Shown: in pieces, positions 1-11,620 of the stretch
Position numbering within the stretch: position 1 is the first letter of the stretch
Layout: every line of letters begins with the position of its first letter
Source: Phoronis australis
Taxonomy: Eukaryota > Phoronida > Phoronidae
Direction of reading: 5' to 3'
Length of the DNA: 64,000 nt
Assembly (NCBI GenBank): GCA_002633005.1
Contig: NMRA01000379.1
Span: 62,001 to 126,000, forward strand
Position numbers and translations under genes: made by a program
Notes under the pieces: generated by a model
What the model saw: only the letters and a program-made list of their open reading frames with translations
Told to the model about the DNA's origin: nothing
Databases searched by the model: none

Positions 1-740
1 TCAAAACTCGTTCTTACATGTCTCCTCTTGCGAAAATGAACCACACCAGTCTTGGAAAAATTTACAGACATTTGCCACCTTGCACACCATTTACTCAATA
101 TGTTCAGTAAATCCCGTAAATAGGTTTCATTACCCGAAAAAATCACAATGTCATCTGCGTACAACAGACATGATAAATTACATCCATCAAAATTGATACC
201 CTTGCTACAACTGTTCAAATCATTAATCAAATCATTTATGAAAATTGAAAACAATGTAGGCGACAATGGATCCCCCTGCCTGACCCCTCTTTGTACTGGA
301 AACCAGTTGGTATAACTTGACTGACCTAATTGAACACAGGCTTCTGTCTGCGCATACGACGATTTTACTGAGTGATAGAATTTTCCAACCACTCCTAAAT
401 CAATTAATTTTTTCAAAAAAAAAATTCTATCTGGATTGTCAAAAGCCCGTTCCATATCGACGAACATTGCAAACGTTGGTCTATTACAAGCTATCCTATT
501 TCTAAGAATAGACGTGAGTGTAAACACGTGGTCAAGACAAGACCTCCCCTGTCGAAAACCATTTTGTTCTTCATTCAGTTTGTGTTCGACATTCAGAAAC
601 TCGGTTAATCTCCTGTTTAGCACATTACAAAACACTTTGCTCACGGTGGAGAGCAGGCTTATGCCTCTATAGTTGGACGGTAAATTCAAATCTCTATCTG
701 ATCCTTTCGGTAATTCATGTAATTCCACTATATTTCTCTT
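1..740 (-). mobile_element. Non-LTR retrotransposon (LINE) reverse transcriptase fragment
   Basis: Reverse-complement translation gives a continuous reverse transcriptase core running off the left edge. Blocks in order are NYRGISLLSTVSKVFCNVLN (finger), NGFRQGRSCLDHVF, FAMFVDMERAFD (first catalytic Asp), VRQGDPLSPTLFSIFINDL and LLYADDIVIFS (catalytic YADD near 160-190). One frameshift lies in a homopolymer A/T run near 410-430, just after the AFD block; otherwise the frame is open. The block order is that of non-LTR elements. I cannot assign the clade. The near-intact frame suggests a fairly young copy, and the rest of the ORF and the 3' end lie outside the window. Confidence 0.88.
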
Positions 741-1122
741 AAAGTTTTGTTGGTTTGAGCTTTATCATTAGATGACTGGCTTTCCAAAGATTGCAGTTTG
801 TATGATAACCATTGTTAATTCGATGCAAATACACATTCCCCCGAACCCCGCTCTATTTTTCATCTCTGGAAAAGGAGCATCGCCACAACACGATCAATGT
901 TCATCATGGGATGTAAATCCCTGTCTTGAACCAGCGCCATCTATAGCTTAATCCTGCTCGACTTGCATGTTTAGAACTTATGCTCGTGATTGCCAAAGAT
1001 CAGGGATAGAGTGTAATTCAGCAGCGAGTCGCACAACTACATGTGTTCTTTCCCATGAGATTACTATAGTATACCGGTATCTTAAGGTAAACACGAGTGA
1101 CCACACAACAGCAAACTGAGAC
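741..1122. other. Spacer and presumed promoter of the three-finger gene
   Basis: No coding signal is seen between the LINE fragment and the first ATG at 1123. It presumably holds the promoter and 5' UTR of the downstream gene. I see no convincing core promoter element. Confidence 0.3.
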
Positions 1123-1177
1123 ATGGCCGCACTAACAGCTTTATTTTGCCTTTTGGTTGCGAGCACTCTGCAAGCAG
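1123..1177 (+). CDS. Exon 1 of secreted mucin-like three-finger protein: signal peptide
   Basis: This exon encodes MAALTALFCLLVASTLQA, a textbook signal peptide with a hydrophobic core and small residues before the cleavage site. It ends with one extra base (phase 1) at a good donor, gtgaga. The next exon, at 2504, starts with two bases that complete a Glu codon, so the frame continues. The joined model of four exons (1123-1177, 2504-2818, 5238-5361, 6417-6600) gives 225 residues with every phase matching. I infer a secreted protein. The signal peptide could belong to another product if unseen exons intervene, but the consistency of all junctions favours this model. Confidence 0.72.
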
Positions 1178-2503
1178 GTGAGAGTGAATTGTAGTGAAAG
1201 ATAAAGTTTCATTCCACGGATTGCTCAACGTTTTGTGAGGATGTTGGCGACCGAGTTAACGTGTCGTAATGGGTAGGCCTACCATCAAGAACGTTTTGAA
1301 CTGTTATAGTTGTAAAGACACAGACGAGTATAGGTGTTGCACGAAATCTCTTTGAACATCCTCTAGAATATGCCCGTAATGCATCTTTACGGTGTTAGTC
1401 TTGTGACAAGTGTAGCGTAATGCGTTTCTGAAATGTCCCCGCGCACATCCCGAGAGCATGTGAGCCTAACTTGGATGTTATTTATAGTTGTACAATATAT
1501 GCACTATAACTGATTTTAATTGCGGTATAAACCTCTACATGCTTTCTGAATCCTGCTTCATTGTGTGCTCCAGATATTTGAAAATGTAAAGTTTTAATTA
1601 AAATTCAATTATATTGATATTGTAGATGCTGACTAGTTTTCTGTTTTTCTCAAACTCTATCTAATCTCAGTCCACGTGGCTTCAATTTCATATCCGTCCG
1701 TTGTGCATATGAACTTACCCAAAAAGCGAATCATTGCATTTGGTTATAACAATATGAGATGTATAATATTGACACCCAAGTGCAAAAAAGCAAACGAATG
1801 AACGAGCAAACACATAAACCTACAAACATTCTACAGTGTATAACCATGAGGCTGCTGAGTACATGAAACTCACATTCAAGTTCAATTTTATGTGAGCGTG
1901 GTACACTACCAATCGAAGGTATTCTAAATGAATTTGCGGGAAGCATCAAGAAGAAACGAATCACGTTAATAATAAAGTAATGTGGTGGCGCCATCTATAG
2001 TAAGAATCAAGGGCGTGGGAGAGACTGGTATTACCAATAAGGTTAACGGGAAAAAAGTTGCAGAGCACGCTACTAAAGCAATTACATTTCCGTGTATTTG
2101 TTGAGTCTTCCGAATAATTTGGTCAATTTTGTTAGCTTAAGTAAAGGCTAATGCGCAATAGATTAAGTATTCATTCGTTTCATGTTTGTGCTAGTGGTAA
2201 TGTTTACACAGGTACAGTACATGGAAAACGGATGCTATATATACCTTATGACACCAACCTTTAGATGACAGTTGAATGTAGTTAATGGGGGAGATTGGCG
2301 GATTGATTTACGTGTAGGGAAATCACAGATGATCTCATCACCAGGAACACTTCTTAAAATTTCGCAAAATTATTTTCATTCGAAATTCTTTGAAAGTAGT
2401 AGTAAGTAGGTCCATTGTTTGCTAATGTGATTATGTAACTGGTGTTATATTTGGTGACTCAAAACCTGTTGCCAACTTTTTATTTGTCGAAGTATTCATC
2501 GAG

Positions 2504-2818
2504 AAATGACCCAACCCTATCTGAAATTCAAGCCAAAATTAATGCNGGAACCAACTTCTGGTGATGCATCTACGACAATTACAACGAAGTCTCTGGAGAC
2601 TTCTACATTGAAAACATATTCTTTTACAACGATTAAATCAATTGCGAAGGCTGGTACTACAGAAGAAACTACAACATCGTCCGTTCCTTTTACAACAGTT
2701 GCGTCGAAGAAGGAAACGACAACAACAACAAAAACAACAACAGCAACAACTACAGAAGCAACAACTGCAGCAGCAGCAACAACAACAGTTCCGCCTACAA
2801 CTACAGCAGCATCACCGA
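2504..2818 (+). CDS. Exon 2: Thr-rich mucin-like stretch
   Basis: This exon encodes about 104 residues, roughly 20-123 of the joined protein. It begins MTQPYLKFKPKLM and then becomes strongly Thr/Ser/Ala rich, with long Thr runs and scattered Pro and Glu, typical of a mucin-like O-glycosylated stalk. The coding strand is rich in ACA/ACT/GCA codons. The donor after the Ser-Pro codons near 2818 is gtaaga, phase 1. The acceptor (tcatcgag before 2504) is only moderate, and was chosen because it is the phase that avoids a stop. Position 2546 is an N, so one codon is undetermined. The low-complexity run should be polymorphic in length. Its role is inferred to be a spacer that lifts or shields the C-terminal three-finger domain. 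Confidence 0.65.
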
Positions 2819-5237
2819 GTAAGACTTTGTATCAAGGTTAATATTTCTGTTGCGTTGCAAACCACGTTCGGATGGAACCGAGGCAAAGGAAAGTCAACTG
2901 CATGCAAAGATGAAACGTAAGAAATGTCATATTGTCAAGAGGAACTTCATTTGAATTAAGTCATTTGTATATCTATCTTAGTATCCCCACTTTTGTTTTT
3001 GATAAACAATTTAACAAGGGTTTTACAGTCTGTCTGGATCTTAAGGTCACGGTGCAAACCTCACTTTGGTAGTACAGTCGTATATTGTCAACCACCATTT
3101 CCCAATCGCTTTGGATAGGTTTGATATCCGGCTAGTCAAGCACCTTAATCCCGCTTTCGGATATGGATTTCGTCACCCTTTTCGCCGTGTGGTAGGGACG
3201 AGAGACTTCTCTTTGTTCAAGGTGACCGGTTTCAGTATAACTAACTGGATGCCCGAGTATCCATTAGAGATCGTCACATTATTCAAACCATGTCAAGTAA
3301 GTTTCTGGGACTGTTTCAATCTCCTATCAATGCGTTAGAACGTGGCACCTAGTAGAGGCCATGATGCTCTGCTGAGTGGTTCAAGACCTGCGGAAAGTGA
3401 GAACTGGTAGTACTGTAATCTTCCAGCAGGAACTGGTTCCATACAACGTGACGAAAAAGTGAAGAAATCGCTGTCGAAAGAGAAACTGAGGTGCTCGATT
3501 AACCTAGATACTCACCGGACATCAATTCCATTGAGAACCGGTCTGTCTGTTAGAAAACAGCGGATTGTGATGCAAGACTGTACCACTAACTTCATAGAAG
3601 CACTCATCTAGGTTTTGTTCCAAGTCCCCAAGATCCAGACTCATTGGAAAATTCTTGAAAATTCCTCCATGCGAAATCTCGTTAAAATGCTTCTCAAAAA
3701 CAAAAAAGTGACCTTATTAAGTAGGAGATAAGCAATGAGATTAAATCAAATGAAGTTACTGTGGGCAATATGACATTTTTTGCATTTTCATCCTTTTATG
3801 CAATTAATTTGCACACAATTGTAGGATTCAGTAGGAAACATAACATGGTGTTATGTAAATTTAACTTTCGGTTCAGTCTCTTGAACAAAGTCATGCAACA
3901 CGACGGTTTGCTCATAAATTAACATTTCAGTAAGCCATTCGCTCTGCAATCTAGCTGCAGTATTTTGTGTTTTTGTGTAATTCTTAAGCATAGCAAAGTT
4001 TACTGAAGCCGGGGAGAGAGAGAAACAATTGTGAGCGCATCCTCCATCGTCACCTGTTTCTATTCCCACCTTCGGTCGCCATCCAGTTTCACCCCAAAGT
4101 CGACCCCAAATTTATTTCTTTTCACACCCACTTTACATCGCTTTTGACTCCGCGCAATCCTCCCGTCGATGCCGGTTTTGTCCCAGCAGTTTTACTTCCG
4201 CCTACTTGATCGCTCCTGCCCCTCATCCTTGGTACACTGTATGCCTATGTAAAATAAATTAGCCATGTGACTACGCCAGCCTTCATAAAGAGTGACTCAA
4301 ACGGCTGTGAATTAAAATCGAGCTCACTTTTTCGTATCACGTCATTTTTCTTGTCACAGTTAATATTGGCGAGCGTGAAGCGCAGAACAGTTAATAAATG
4401 GCAAGCGTGAAGCTCAGACTATGCTAGAGACGGATCCATAGGTACGCTGCCGAAGGCTTGTAGCTTGATTAGCGAGGGGAGCCCTCGCAATCAGGAGTAC
4501 TAGTGTGGTGTTGGCTCTCAGACTCCCGCCCCAGTTGCCAACACTTTCCGTCACTCCCGAGTTGCGCCTTCCATGGACGTCCTTTCTCGATCGACTGACA
4601 ACCAGTTTGATGTTTGTTATTCAGTGGGCAACTAACTCTGTTGAGTGACTATTGCCAGACATTCCACAGGCACTTGGGATGTTTATGCTGCTTTAGCTTC
4701 CATACATCACTGGATTATGTAACTTCCGGTGGTATTGTCTACAATTGTCACGACTCATGATTTCGTGCTTCAAAAACGAACAGATAACAAATGGACGTGA
4801 CATTGCTAGGTGTGTATTCTATGTAGCATAAAAACGTTGGGTTTTAAAGGCTTGTCGCACAATACACGACGGGTGTCATTGTCATTCGTTTGGATTTTCA
4901 CCGATATTTTCCAACTGACCAATGGATATCTTGCATGAACTACTCAACCCGACTCGTCCAAGCCGTTAAGTTTAGATAAGATGAAATCCCTGGCGTACGG
5001 TGGGTTTTAAACATCTCCCGTCTATTTTCATGTACATTATATACGGTCATAAATCTTCAGCGGTTTAATTAATGGTTTTGAACTTTGGTTTGCTACTTTG
5101 AAGGATTATTTTAGAACTGGAATTATTTTAGAACAAAACTCCCTATATTCGATATTTTACCAGAAAGACACGAAATATGGCCCTACGTGCATGAACATGC
5201 GAGATCATTACAACATAGTCTTATCTCTTTCCATCAG

Positions 5238-5361
5238 AGAACTGGTGTTACGTGTGTAATCCAGGAGAAAAGTGTCAACAGCGAGCATGCGACGATGATA
5301 AGCCATACTGCATGAATTCACTGACGGACAAACCCGGAGGAGGGACGTTGGTCACAAAAAC
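5238..5361 (+). CDS. Exon 3: N-terminal half of Ly6/uPAR-like three-finger domain
   Basis: The acceptor ccatcag precedes the exon. Its first two bases complete Lys, followed by NWCYVCNPGEKCQQRAC and a further Cys after DDDKPY. The donor gtaagg leaves phase 2. The opening CxxC, with Cys at short spacing, is the start of a LU (Ly6/uPAR) three-finger fold, and an intron inside the domain is usual for this family. The exon lies 2.4 kb downstream of the Thr-rich exon and 1.06 kb upstream of the last exon. Base composition is more GC-rich than the surrounding introns, as expected for coding sequence. Confidence 0.75.
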
Positions 5362-6416
5362 GTAAGGAGGCACTTCTGACTACATTATTTAAGTAGTAGC
5401 TTTTTTGATTTCCGACAGCCGTATCTCTTTTTCTCCATGTTGCTCGTTTTAGCCGGCTGCCAGTAATGTGACAAGATGTTGGTTTTCGTTAAATCTAGAG
5501 GATTTTATTGTGCACAAGAAAGTGAATCCAAAACATGATTGAAATCACTTGTCAACTTTTCTGAAAAAAATGCAAAAATTACCCTGGTGTCTACGTTTCC
5601 GCACTTTCTTCAAAAAAACGAACAATTCGGTTATTTACATTCTGTGGCAGTTGACTGCACTTAAGATGATGATTTTGATACTGCGATTTGCGATAACGGT
5701 CACAATCAAACTGCATTCACCTGAACACTCTTGATGGGCTGTGAGACTGTCAGCTTTATCCTCACGGTAGGAATCTTTCGATAACGGAGTTGCCTCTATC
5801 CCACATCGCGCTTCTAACTCACATTTTTGTGCATCTACTGGTGAGGAACGACTCAGCTGTGTTAATTGACTGACGTGAAACGGCGAAAATCATCGCTTTT
5901 CAAGTAATCTACGGGTTGTTTGTACACTGTAGTTTTACTTCTGGCGATACGATATTTGTTTACATTTACTAGACCCAAAAAGAGTTAATTCTTTTCAATT
6001 AGCATGTCAAAATATCAAAACAGGTCCAACGAGCGACAAGATCTTGTCTCTGATTTATTATTCCTTTCCAAATTTACAAAAAAGAATATTTTCGTTAAAA
6101 AATGTGAAAACTCCAAATATTTTGTTGCTTGCTTATACCCGCCAAATCTGCTACTGCAGTTTTACACAGTTTTCACAAATACTGTTCCAAACAATTTTTG
6201 TTGCCTAAAATAACTTTGCAGGCAATCTCATTTCCTGCAAAACGAAGGCTCTGTGTGCTGATGAATTAATTTTTTTTTTATTTTTTGTCTGCAGTATGAA
6301 GTATTTAAGCATCTCTCTGTCCGAATGACTCAGTTGTTGTCCTTTAGGTAAAACGGTTTTGATCGTGACCACAGTCCTGGCCTGTCTACCTTTTAAATTC
6401 CAGTTTTCTTTTCCAG

Positions 6417-6600
6417 TTGCGTGACTTTGGACGGATGTGTAAATAAATGGTTCCGAAATTCCTATGACAAAGCCGAGTGTCTTGATCTAGGCTACGGATA
6501 CCCCGTGTCTTCGATTAACGGCCAGTGTCACTTCTGTTGTGTAGTTCCCGGATGTAATGCAGACAACATCCCACAACCAGACACTTGGTATAATAGCTAA
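6417..6600 (+). CDS. Exon 4: C-terminal half of three-finger domain and stop
   Basis: A strong polypyrimidine tract and ttttccag acceptor precede it. One base completes Thr, then CVTLDGCVNKWFRNSYDKAE, further Cys, and the signature CHFCCVVPGCNADN, which matches the CC-x4-CN ending of Ly6/uPAR-type domains. With exon 3 this gives 12 cysteines from about residue 127 to 211. The protein ends in DTWYNS followed by TAA. No C-terminal hydrophobic tail is present, so a GPI anchor is unlikely and a secreted protein is inferred. Family members act as receptor ligands, channel modulators or adhesion proteins; nothing here decides which. Confidence 0.78.
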
Positions 6601-6604
6601 TAAA
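6599..6604 (+). promoter_or_regulatory. AATAAA overlapping the stop codon of the three-finger gene
   Basis: The hexamer AATAAA starts at the second base of the TAA stop codon at 6598-6600. If it is used, the 3' UTR would be only about 15-30 bases. A more distal signal may be used instead. Confidence 0.4.
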
Positions 6605-9303
6605 GCCGGTGCGTCTAGAACAGCAAAGTTGGTTGGGAAAACCGAAACACAGCAAGCTCAATCCTCAGCAAATCTGTTGCTTTCATAGTGATTGTTCATC
6701 GTTGGAATAGCTTCGTACTTAGCAGATAAATGAAAAAATCACATGTCCAAGCTTTCCTTGAACGGGTTTTTGTTATTCTTGATGTTTCGTTTGTCCGTTA
6801 GAAGGACGGTACTGACGAAGCACGACGGTGACGTGTACATGTACATGTAGTTGCTACACAGCGTATGACAATCTGAACAGAGCGAGGGCATTTCTAGTAA
6901 TAGCCGCTGGATCAAGAAATTTAGGCGCGCCCTTCATTAAACAAATTTCAAAGCTCATCAGAAAATGACTAATTAAAATCATACGTTCAGTTTTTATCGA
7001 AAATTTAACACCGATGCAGAGACTGGCTGTTGTCGTTGCTTTGAGTTACTTTGGGTTAACGCATCAGCTCCTCTCCGCCTGATCACAAAAATGTGGAATA
7101 TCTACAAATTTGTTACAGTTTATCCACCAATATACAGTACATCTTTGGTAGAGTTCAGTAACCCTAGAAAAAAACAAGACTTTGCAACAGAATATGCAAG
7201 AAATTGCCGTGTATTTTAAACGAGAACACGAGATTTTGGCTAGAATTTTCTAGCTGCGAGACAGCTATTGAACTCTACCATTGTCTCCCACCGGAAATTG
7301 GCTTCGTTCTTATAAATATTTTTAAAATCAAATCCATGAATTTATTAGTCTGGTAGATTTCTCGTGCTTACAACGTTGACAATAGCGAAATTCTCGCAGA
7401 ATGAACCTTGTCTCTTGCTAGTACCAAACGGATATGCCTGCCTTTCGGGAGCTTTGAAGGTTCGGCATGGAATTAAATAGTGCCCGTCCAAAAATCGATA
7501 GAAAATAGATTGTGAAGATAGCAAAGAGTTATATGATGCAGAAACAGTATATAAACTGGCGCTGGAACCAAACTTGAATGATGTACTAAACACACTTGTA
7601 ATTTACAAACAACGGAAACTCTAGATACCTGATAGCTACAAGGGGGTAAGAACATGTAGTCCTGTTCAACACATAACATTTGATTTAAGCCAAAGTCATA
7701 GAACGTAATGATCTAAACGTGTTGGTTTCTCAAAGATTTGGGAAAGTTGTTGTTTGAGTACTTGCTGGAAACGTAAAATTGTGTGCCGGGTTAACTCAAT
7801 TATTCGGCCTGAACTGCAGCAGCAACGAATTATCAGTTTTAATTTGAAGCCGCAAAGTACTAATGTGAGCAAGGGACCACTTAATATCAGTGTTATTAAC
7901 GCTAAGGGCGTATGATGAAAATAGTGTTACAACTTGAAAGGAAAGCAAATTAAAGTTCAACCGGACATTAATTATATCACGATTAGTTCTAGATGTTGTT
8001 CAGAAATTGATACTCGACTTGGAGATTGCGGTAACAAGATAACCATTCTCGTGCTCTGTGTAGGTACTACTCTTAGTGTACATTCATGGATAACTAAATC
8101 ATCAACATAGTTACATTAAGACGTCACATCGATTCAAACAACTTGGCTGGTAGTGCTTTTGCACTGCACGTTAAAACAACTATATATAGCCTGCTTTCCA
8201 TTTCAAGAACAAACACAATCCGTTAAGAAATTGGTTTCAAAGCCTTCTGAAGACAAATTGAGGATGATTTCAGTGCTTCCAACGCGCTAAATGTTCGTTA
8301 TTACTCGAGATCAAGCTCTACAATTAACCTGACTTGCCGCGGCGTACGTGACATATACGCTGAACCTTGTCCTAAGGCATAACGATTTAGTCAGGTCTGC
8401 AAATACAGAAATCGCGTCACGTCAAAGAAAGGAGCAAGTTCTTGTTATGAGGTCCGTTCGAGTTCATTTTCTACTTAAGTCTAAGATTTGTCTCATTTCT
8501 AAACTTTGAAACTTCCACAAACATCCGGTAAGATAGTCAAAGTCAGGAAAAAACTTAAGTCAAAACTTAGGTCAAACTTGAGATCTCTTTCTTGAAACGG
8601 TCTTGGGAAACTTTAAATTATATCTTAAAACTGACTGAAGTTTTAAGATTTGCCTCAGTTAAGCCAGTTTTCTTGGAAGGGGATCCTGACCTACATTTAG
8701 TCCACCAAGCCTTCCACTTGGCTTTTTTTCCGTAACAATTTTGCGTGCTCGTTCTCATTAACTCGTGGTAAGTGTTCATCGAAAAAACATCGGCTGCCAC
8801 GTGAGGTTAGTGGGTTTTATTCTACCTTACTGTAAATTACTGTGAAATTCTCGCCAAAAATGCCCCTTTAGAACATGATTTAGCGTAGCAGTGACTCAAA
8901 AGATAATAAAGAATACTTAGTTTGAACTCTAGCTTGTTTCGGAAACTGCGTTTTCTTTGCTTCACCCATAATTTGCGAACTTTGTCATAGCCAGAAGTGA
9001 TACCATTGAACGTTCAGGTACTGTAAGTGGCAACCGCACGTGCAATTTGCATTAAACAGACATGGTACGCCAAATGCAAAATTGAATAAGTTAGGATCGA
9101 GGAAGGAATTCTTTTCAACGATATTGTCCCATTGTGCCACGCCATTTGATATGCGTTTGTCCCTCCACGTGTTTTTATCACTTTCTAAGTCAAGTCCATT
9201 TTATCAAAGTGGGATGCAGCTCGACTGTCTGTACCGTAAGATTCATAATATTTCCATAGGGTCTACATCGTAGGTAAGTGAAAAACAAAAAGTCGTCAAA
9301 TCA
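6605..9303. other. Intergenic, nothing recognised
   Basis: Only short chance frames are seen. I find no domain, exon with good splice sites, RNA gene or tandem array here. Confidence 0.4.
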
Positions 9304-9309
9304 TTTATT
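9304..9309 (-). promoter_or_regulatory. Polyadenylation signal AATAAA for the 553-residue gene
   Basis: On the minus strand AATAAA lies 113-118 bases beyond the stop codon at 9423, a plausible distance for a short 3' UTR. Confidence 0.45.
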
Positions 9310-9422
9310 AGTCACACCACAAATTACACTTGACTGTCACACAAACCATTGGTGCCCATCTGTACATACAGCATATGTTGTGACAAAATGTTTTAAACAA
9401 TAAAAATGTTCATGCGTACAAA

Positions 9423-11084
9423 TTATCTACTACAGCAGCAGAACAAAGTGCGCCAGCGAAATGGCCTTCGTGTAGGATTGTTGGGCACTTCACTATCAGA
9501 TGAATCTCTTTTAATCCTGAAGTGCTTTCGGATTCTGTTGAATAGCCCTCTTTCACTAACTTTTACAGCATACTCTCCTTTCTCATGGATACTGTCGCAA
9601 CTGACTTCTTCTTCCTGGACTTTTGGGCTTGAGGAAAGAACCAATTCTGTCCCAACATCTTCGCCATCTCTATCGTCGTCGCCATCTGCAAACACCAGTT
9701 CACTAGAAGTTGCATGACTGTCAGTGTACATCGCGTCCTCACTAACACTTGAATCATTATCAGGTATCAGATCTGTTTCATCTGTATAACTATCATCATT
9801 CATCAACTCTCCCTGCGCGCTGCAAGGAGCCTGCAGTCTTTCCTCAATGCATTTAGCAGCTGCATACCCCAACTTCTCTTCAACCGTCTGGACACGTGCT
9901 ACACTAAACTTTGACGTAAGAAGCAGCACTTCGTCTGTGCCACAGTCTATAAATTCATACTCGACTCGAAGTCTATCATCTGAATGATACTTTGTAACTT
10001 CGAATTTTTCTTCAATGCAGTCAGTTGAATGACATTTCTTAACCATATACCGAACCAAGCTGCTGCTGGTTTCATAATGGCTCTCTACAATTGTATACTC
10101 CACCCTGTGACCGACTGTCAGATCAAACTTCTTTATTCTGTACAGGACCAGCTCTTCAGTTTCATAGCAAAGCTGTATTTCGTACTCTAACACGTGGTCA
10201 GTAAACGTATTAATTGTCTTTACAAAACCACCTCTGCCTCGACCATTAGGCACACAATACCTCACCACCTTGTGTTTGCCCTCACTCGTGCCAAAATCGG
10301 TTGCATCGCATATTTCTACTTTGTACTCGCTCCTGACAACAACGTACGTGTCCAAAACCCGGCTGTAAAGATCTGCCAAAGTACCCCCCTCATCATCACA
10401 CTCCTCGACATGAGAACCATATGCATCACACACTTCATCAGGCTTGAATTCATTTCCTTGGCAACCCATTATTCTGTACTGATCCTCTAGCTCACGCTCC
10501 GTGACGGGGTTAGTTGCATTAACATCTCCTTGGTCTCGAGTACCGCCATTAGCCTCAAACGCCTTCACTAGATCAGCAACTCTTCTCTGATGAAGCAAGT
10601 CCTCAGTCTGATTATCTTTATTTCCGGTTTCGTCTCCATTGAGATCGAAGTGACTACCATTTGCACTACACTTCTCTCCAAGCTTGATCCCGTCCCCGTG
10701 GCCATCAATTGTAGAATACTGTTCCTTTATCTCACTCTCCTCGCCGAGCTCAGTAGAACAAACATTTTGTTCAACCCGTGGATAACCATTTGACTCAAAT
10801 AAGTTCACCAAATCCACAACTCTCCTCCCAGGATAACAATCCCCAATCTTGTCCCCGTTGTCACCCGTTTCGTCTCCATTCTGGTTGACGTGGCAATCAT
10901 TGACACCACAGGCTTCCTCAAGCTGGATTCCATCCCCGTGGTCATCTATTGTACCACACGAATCTTTTACCTCACACTCTTCAACAGACTCAGTTGTATG
11001 AATCTGATATTCCGACCGAGAGTCAACATTACCCTCAAATTTTTTCTTCAGATCACTCACTCTTACTCCTAGCTCCATTGCCAT
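9423..11084 (-). CDS. Intronless 553-residue protein of unknown function with N-terminal triple repeat
   Basis: This is by far the longest genuine frame in the window, with clear coding composition. I do not recognise the family. Residues 1-241 are three imperfect repeats of about 80 residues, each opening with RVxDLxxxFExN (RVSDLKKKFEGN, RVVDLVNLFESN, RVADLVKAFEAN), with a conserved HGDGI block in repeats 1 and 2 (altered in repeat 3) and Asp/Gly/Asn-rich ends. Residues about 245-430 hold several strand-rich repeats with alternating Tyr/Val/Cys, such as VEYTIVESHYET and VEYEFIDCGTDE. Residues about 435-510 are acidic and Ser-rich. The tail is basic (RIRKHFRIKR) and ends RWRTLFCCCSR, a possible palmitoylated membrane-tethering motif. 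No signal peptide or membrane span is seen. The first of two nearby ATGs was taken as the start. Lack of introns suggests a retrogene or a lineage-specific gene. Confidence 0.8.
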   Translation of the reverse strand: MAMELGVRVSDLKKKFEGNVDSRSEYQIHTTESVEECEVKDSCGTIDDHGDGIQLEEACGVNDCHVNQNGDETGDNGDKIGDCYPGRRVVDLVNLFESNGYPRVEQNVCSTELGEESEIKEQYSTIDGHGDGIKLGEKCSANGSHFDLNGDETGNKDNQTEDLLHQRRVADLVKAFEANGGTRDQGDVNATNPVTERELEDQYRIMGCQGNEFKPDEVCDAYGSHVEECDDEGGTLADLYSRVLDTYVVVRSEYKVEICDATDFGTSEGKHKVVRYCVPNGRGRGGFVKTINTFTDHVLEYEIQLCYETEELVLYRIKKFDLTVGHRVEYTIVESHYETSSSLVRYMVKKCHSTDCIEEKFEVTKYHSDDRLRVEYEFIDCGTDEVLLLTSKFSVARVQTVEEKLGYAAAKCIEERLQAPCSAQGELMNDDSYTDETDLIPDNDSSVSEDAMYTDSHATSSELVFADGDDDRDGEDVGTELVLSSSPKVQEEEVSCDSIHEKGEYAVKVSERGLFNRIRKHFRIKRDSSDSEVPNNPTRRPFRWRTLFCCCSR

Positions 11085-11363
11085 ATTTAAAGTAATCGCT
11101 AAAACGTCACAAATAAGGTAACGTCACACGACTAGCGCGTATTGGTGGTTTTTAATACAAACTATTCGCTTGTTTAACATGACGTCATTTTGATGTTTTG
11201 GAGCCAGTCAAATAAAGCTAAAATACCAAAATTAAAAACAACAATTCTTATTTAGCCAGATACTAAGAATTTGAAAAGTTAAAGCCTGGCTATAGTCCAG
11301 GTCAATGATACTTCTTTTCAACTGCTTGGGAGCATGCAATGGGTGCAACTGTAGTCGGAGCAC

Positions 11364-11414
11364 ACCGATTAATCGGTTTTCTCCGTGGAAAAAAGGTTTT
11401 CTCCGCGGAGAAAA
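11364..11414. repeat. Two perfect palindromes upstream of the 553-residue gene
   Basis: ACCGATTAATCGGT (11364-11377) and TTTTCTCCGCGGAGAAAA (11397-11414) are perfect inverted repeats 19 bases apart. They lie about 280-330 bases upstream of the minus-strand start codon at 11084. They could be dimeric transcription-factor sites or chance. Confidence 0.6.
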
Positions 11415-11620
11415 GTGAATTTTTTCGTAATGATATTTTTTAATGTCAGCTTGGGACCACCGTAACATAAGTTATTTAACGTACTTTATGTCGTATCATG
11501 AGGTTACCAAGAACGAATCCTGGTAATCATGAGAGTTTACGGAAACGTTTTCTGAAATAAGAACATCTGGGCTGCAAACGTACGACGTACACTACGGAGA
11601 TTTTCCACCGCATGTGTGAG

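Noticed and set aside
2642-2920. A Gln-rich plus frame overlapping the Thr-rich exon
   Set aside because: It is the +1 shifted reading of the ACA/GCA tract; the Thr frame joins in phase with the flanking exons.
9406-11072. Several plus-strand frames opposite the 553-residue gene
   Set aside because: Hydrophobic or biased antisense translations with no domain; the minus frame is continuous over the whole interval.
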